From Acephala macrosclerotiorum (lineage: Eukaryota; Ascomycota; Leotiomycetes; Helotiales; Mollisiaceae), in the NCBI GenBank assembly GCA_014904845.1, contig MU119267.1, positions 65,672 to 129,671 on the forward strand: a stretch of 64,000 bases of DNA. The letters are read 5' to 3'. The notes under the pieces were generated by a model. That model did not search any database and was not told the DNA's origin. It saw only the letters and a list, made by a program, of their open reading frames with translations. Both the position numbers and the translations under genes were made by a program. Below, in pieces: positions 61,345-64,000 of this stretch (within the stretch, counting starts at the first letter, position 1; every line of letters begins with the position of its first letter).

Positions 61345-61494
61345 TGCCAAAAAAAAAAAAAAAAAATTGAAAATAAAACTATACACAAATTTGAATGAAT
61401 ATAAAAAACTCTTGGGAAGAAGTTTATCGGCCTCGGACACTTTCTCGACGTCACATTGAACTCGGAATGCCCCACTAAGTCTGGCACACCAAGT

Positions 61495-61500
61495 GCGGGG
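61495..61500. promoter_or_regulatory. GCGGGG site in the divergent promoter of dehydrogenase 2 and lactonase 2
   Basis: It is about 150 bp upstream of the dehydrogenase ATG (61344) and 172 bp upstream of the lactonase ATG (61673). A CACGTG palindrome at 61512-61517 lies beside it. Confidence 0.5.
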
Positions 61501-61672
61501 AAGGCACTCCCACGTGATCCTTCCCCAAACACCTTCTAGGTGTCAGAGTTGTGAACGCAATCGCTCCTTCTAGCTATGTGCGGCTTGAAACTTCCGATTC
61601 TCTGGGAGCCTCATCTGTATATTTCGTCTTCATGATCCACATTCATTTGTTTTCGACGATGATTGCCTAATC

Positions 61673-62729
61673 ATGTCCGACATCTTCGTGAAGCAGACGG
61701 CTCCTCCTTCGCCTCCACTGTATGACGCGTTGGGAGTTGTCCAGGTGCATGCTCTCTCTGCTGGATATCTCACACTTCCTGAAAGTCAATTTGTACATCC
61801 TGCTTTGGATGAAGTGAGGAGTACAGTTCCATCGTTAGCTTTTCTCATTCAGCACGAGAATGTCGAGACTGGTAGAAGGACGAGAATAGTCTTTGATCTT
61901 GGACTTCGGCGGAATCTAGAGCGATATCCAGAGCCAATACAACGGCATGCTGCTACAAGACAGCCGATATCTACAGACCCTGATGTTGTCAAAAGTTTGA
62001 AGGCCGGAGGTTTCACTCCTGATGACATTGACTATGTCATATATTCCCATGTGAGTGTACTGATCTCTCTGCCATTCCTGCATAAAAAACGAGTTTGTCT
62101 AAAACCCAAGTTTCTTTCCATAGGTACACTGGGACCATGTAGGAGAACCACGCGACTTTCCTCAGAGTACGTTCGTTGTCGGACAGGGAGCACCCGACCT
62201 CCTCCACGGAACCTCAACATCTCTACGCGGCGGACATTCATTCTTCGAATCAGACCTCATACCTCAAGACCGAACAATCGAGCTATTATCGCCTACACAG
62301 TCACCTTTCAAGATCACTCAATCCCACACACAGAAGCCTGGGTCACCAAACTTCTACCAACCTTGGACCCCTCATCTCCACCTCCCTCGCGTCATCGACC
62401 TCTTTCAAGATGGAACCCTCTATATAGTAGACGCGCCTGGTCATCTACCAGGACATATCAATCTCTTAGCTCGAACCGGACTGAATGAAAGCGTGTATCT
62501 TGCAGGTGATGCGTGCCATGATAGGAGGATCTTGAGGAAAGAGAAGACGATTGGAACGTGGCCTGATGCTGAAGGGTATACATGTTGCATACATGCGCAT
62601 CGTGAGAAAGCTGAGGAGACGATAGAGAGAATAAGGGAACTAGAGAGACAAGGCGTTGAAGTCATTTTTGCACATGATATTGAGTGGAAGCAGGATCCGA
62701 AGAACAGGAGTCGGTTTCTGGGGTCATGA
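61673..62729 (+). CDS. Lactonase-type metallo-beta-lactamase-fold hydrolase, paralogue 2
   Basis: Exons 61673-62050 and 62124-62729 (intron 62051-62123, 73 bp, GTGAGT donor) give 327 residues. The intron cuts the metal-binding motif: SH|VHWDHVGE, with H126 on exon 1 and H128, D130 and H131 on exon 2. PGHLPGHIN, AGDACHD and AHDIEW complete the ligand set. Paralogue 1 has no intron here, so presence/absence differs between the copies. Shared N-terminal blocks are SAGYLTLPE and STVPSLAFLI, and IVFDLGL equals VFDLSL in paralogue 1. No signal peptide is seen. It is transcribed divergently from dehydrogenase 2. The reaction is probably lactone hydrolysis; the substrate is unknown. Confidence 0.9.
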
Positions 62730-63270
62730 ACCAATTTCAGCTAGCTGAGCATCAAAACCGAGCAATGATTACTTTATGCCGTTATTTGGTACAGTCAAGA
62801 GTATATCAAAGCTATTGCCCTGACAGTTTTGAGACATTATACCCCTGAGAACCGCTCGCTTCCCCAGGTTTCGCTTAAGAAAGGGGGCTGGCTTCTTACC
62901 CACCTGCATGCTTCGTTAGATCCAAAAAGGTTTTAGAAAAATAACGCAGAATCTCCTCTTCTTCCATTGACTCAAAAGCTACTTCGCGATGCATCCTGGA
63001 TGCAGAAACTCGCACAATACCAATGCCGAGGCATGTGCAAGAACAACTCGGGTTTCCCCCAACAGCCCCACATGTTCTCCAATTGCGGGGATTCACACCC
63101 CGTCTTTGACATCAACAAGACAGTGTCACAAACGTGTAGCTGAAGTGAGAGTCGGCAGATCATCGACACCACTTACAACGCAAGAATATTCAAGTCCTGC
63201 TCGATTGGTCATCTCACCAAATTCACCAAATTTTTCACCTTCGGCTCACCAACCCCGCCATTCGTCAATA
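62730..63270. other. Intergenic, promoter of the double-CMD gene
   Basis: There is no gene in 541 bp. A GCGGGG site at 63085 and CCCC words around it lie upstream of the ATG at 63271. Confidence 0.6.
63085..63090. promoter_or_regulatory. GCGGGG site upstream of the double-CMD gene
   Basis: It is located 181 bp above the ATG. An inverted CACCCCG follows at about 63096-63102. Confidence 0.5.
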
Positions 63271-64000
63271 ATGGCGTCCTCAACCTCACAAGAAGCTGTC
63301 AAACAAAAATTCATCTCCACCCTCGGCGCCTCCTCCTTCGCACCAGCCTGGGAAATTATCTCAAAGCTCTCGCCCGAAATAACAGCAGCCAGCATCCACC
63401 TCTCCTCCATCCCTCTCGAAAAGTGCCACCTCCCACCAAAAACCCAATCCCTAATCTCCCTCGCCGTCTCCTCCTCCTCAACCCATCTCTATGTCCCCGG
63501 AATCGTAAAACACACCCGCGCCGCTCTCGAAAATGGTGCTACGGCCGCTGAAGTGATGGAAGTACTCGAATTGACGAGTACACTGGGGATTCATGCTTGT
63601 AATATCGGCGTCCCGCTCTTGGTCGAAGTGATGAAAGAGGAAGGGATTTACAAGAAACACTTCCCTTCAGGATGGGACGAAGGAGCAGAGCGAAAACGAT
63701 TACGTGAGGAATTCACGCAAAAGAGAGGGTACTGGCATACCTTCTGGGAAGATTTTCTGCGTCTAGACCTGGAGTTCTTCGGTGCTTATCTGGAGTTCTC
63801 TACTGTTCCTTGGGTGCGTGAGAAGAAAGAAGGAGGGTATTTGGAGCCGAAAATCAAGGAGTTGGTATATTGTGCGTTTGATGCGGCGAGTACGCATCTT
63901 TATCAGCCGGGATTGAAGTTGCATATGAGGAATGCGTTGGGGTTCGGGGCGACGCTAGAGGAGATTATGGAGGTGTTGGAGTTGGCTACTTTGTTGAGTT
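63271..64000 (+). CDS. Carboxymuconolactone-decarboxylase-like protein with two tandem CMD domains (partial)
   Basis: The frame is open from the ATG at 63271 to the window end (243 codons, no stop). Two related segments are visible. The first, about residues 67-120, has THLYVPGIVKHTRAALENG and EVMEVLELTSTLGIHA. The second, from about residue 198, has THLYQPGLKLHMRNALGFG and EIMEVLELATLLS. Each corresponds to the helical core of CMD/AhpD domains, and neither has the CxxC of AhpD peroxidases. Tandem-CMD proteins are common in fungi and usually uncharacterised. It forms a pair with the single-domain protein at 59434-60099. It ends outside the window, probably within a few dozen codons. Codon use is like its neighbours. 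Confidence 0.9.
   Translation, partial: MASSTSQEAVKQKFISTLGASSFAPAWEIISKLSPEITAASIHLSSIPLEKCHLPPKTQSLISLAVSSSSTHLYVPGIVKHTRAALENGATAAEVMEVLELTSTLGIHACNIGVPLLVEVMKEEGIYKKHFPSGWDEGAERKRLREEFTQKRGYWHTFWEDFLRLDLEFFGAYLEFSTVPWVREKKEGGYLEPKIKELVYCAFDAASTHLYQPGLKLHMRNALGFGATLEEIMEVLELATLLS

Noticed and set aside
61348..61366. Poly-A run as a retroposed mRNA tail
   Set aside because: It lies between the ATG and promoter of dehydrogenase 2, and that gene contains an intron; there is no target duplication, so it is just a homopolymer run.

Overview
The window is nuclear DNA of a filamentous ascomycete, probably a Dothideomycete. Reasons: short GT-AG introns (48-87 bp), a C2H2 plus fungal-specific transcription factor, extreme AT-rich blocks made by repeat-induced point mutation (RIP), and two near-identical 126-bp introns of the introner-like type known from Dothideomycetes. 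It is a two-compartment region: about 45 kb of decayed transposons on the left and an ordinary gene-dense segment on the right.

Regions. 1-4740: AT-rich, RIP-destroyed DNA. 4740-8720: an island with a relic pogo-type transposase, a hypothetical gene interrupted by a complete RIP-mutated pogo/Fot1-like element (5643-7479, ~50-bp inverted repeats, TA target duplication), then another RIP-killed pogo transposase. 10036-11640: a small GC-normal island with one Cys-rich ORF and an un-RIPped transposase C-terminus. 11641-39790: a huge AT-rich block holding an LTR retrotransposon (13369-18969), a dispersed repeat family with a terminal palindrome and internal tandem units (best copy 24187-26490), a 10-N assembly gap flanked by an exact 1964-bp direct duplication (probably unmerged contig overlap), and a second LTR element (31346-38275) inserted into an inverted copy of that repeat. 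39790-43552: broken single-copy genes (UNC93-like transporter, DUF8021-like secreted protein). 43553-48977: a complete copia-like LTR element on the minus strand. 49743-51768: one hypothetical membrane protein and a broken 2EXR-type gene.

51990-64000 is an intact eight-gene cluster: two beta-hydroxyacid (3-hydroxyisobutyrate-type) dehydrogenases, two lactonase-type metallo-beta-lactamases, a single-domain and a double-domain carboxymuconolactone-decarboxylase-like protein, a zinc alcohol dehydrogenase, and a C2H2/fungal_trans regulator. Every gene has at least one GCGGGG (CCCCGC) site upstream or in a shared promoter. The regulator's two finger helices (Mig1-like) are predicted to read 5'-GNGGGG-3', so the cluster looks like a self-contained regulon for opening a lactone and oxidising/decarboxylating the product. 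The substrate is unknown.

Most unusual: (1) an introner-like pair inside one window, in two unrelated genes; (2) the cluster with paired paralogues and its shared cis-element; (3) RIP-type stop codons in single-copy genes beside repeats; (4) hypermutation that leaves CpG largely intact.
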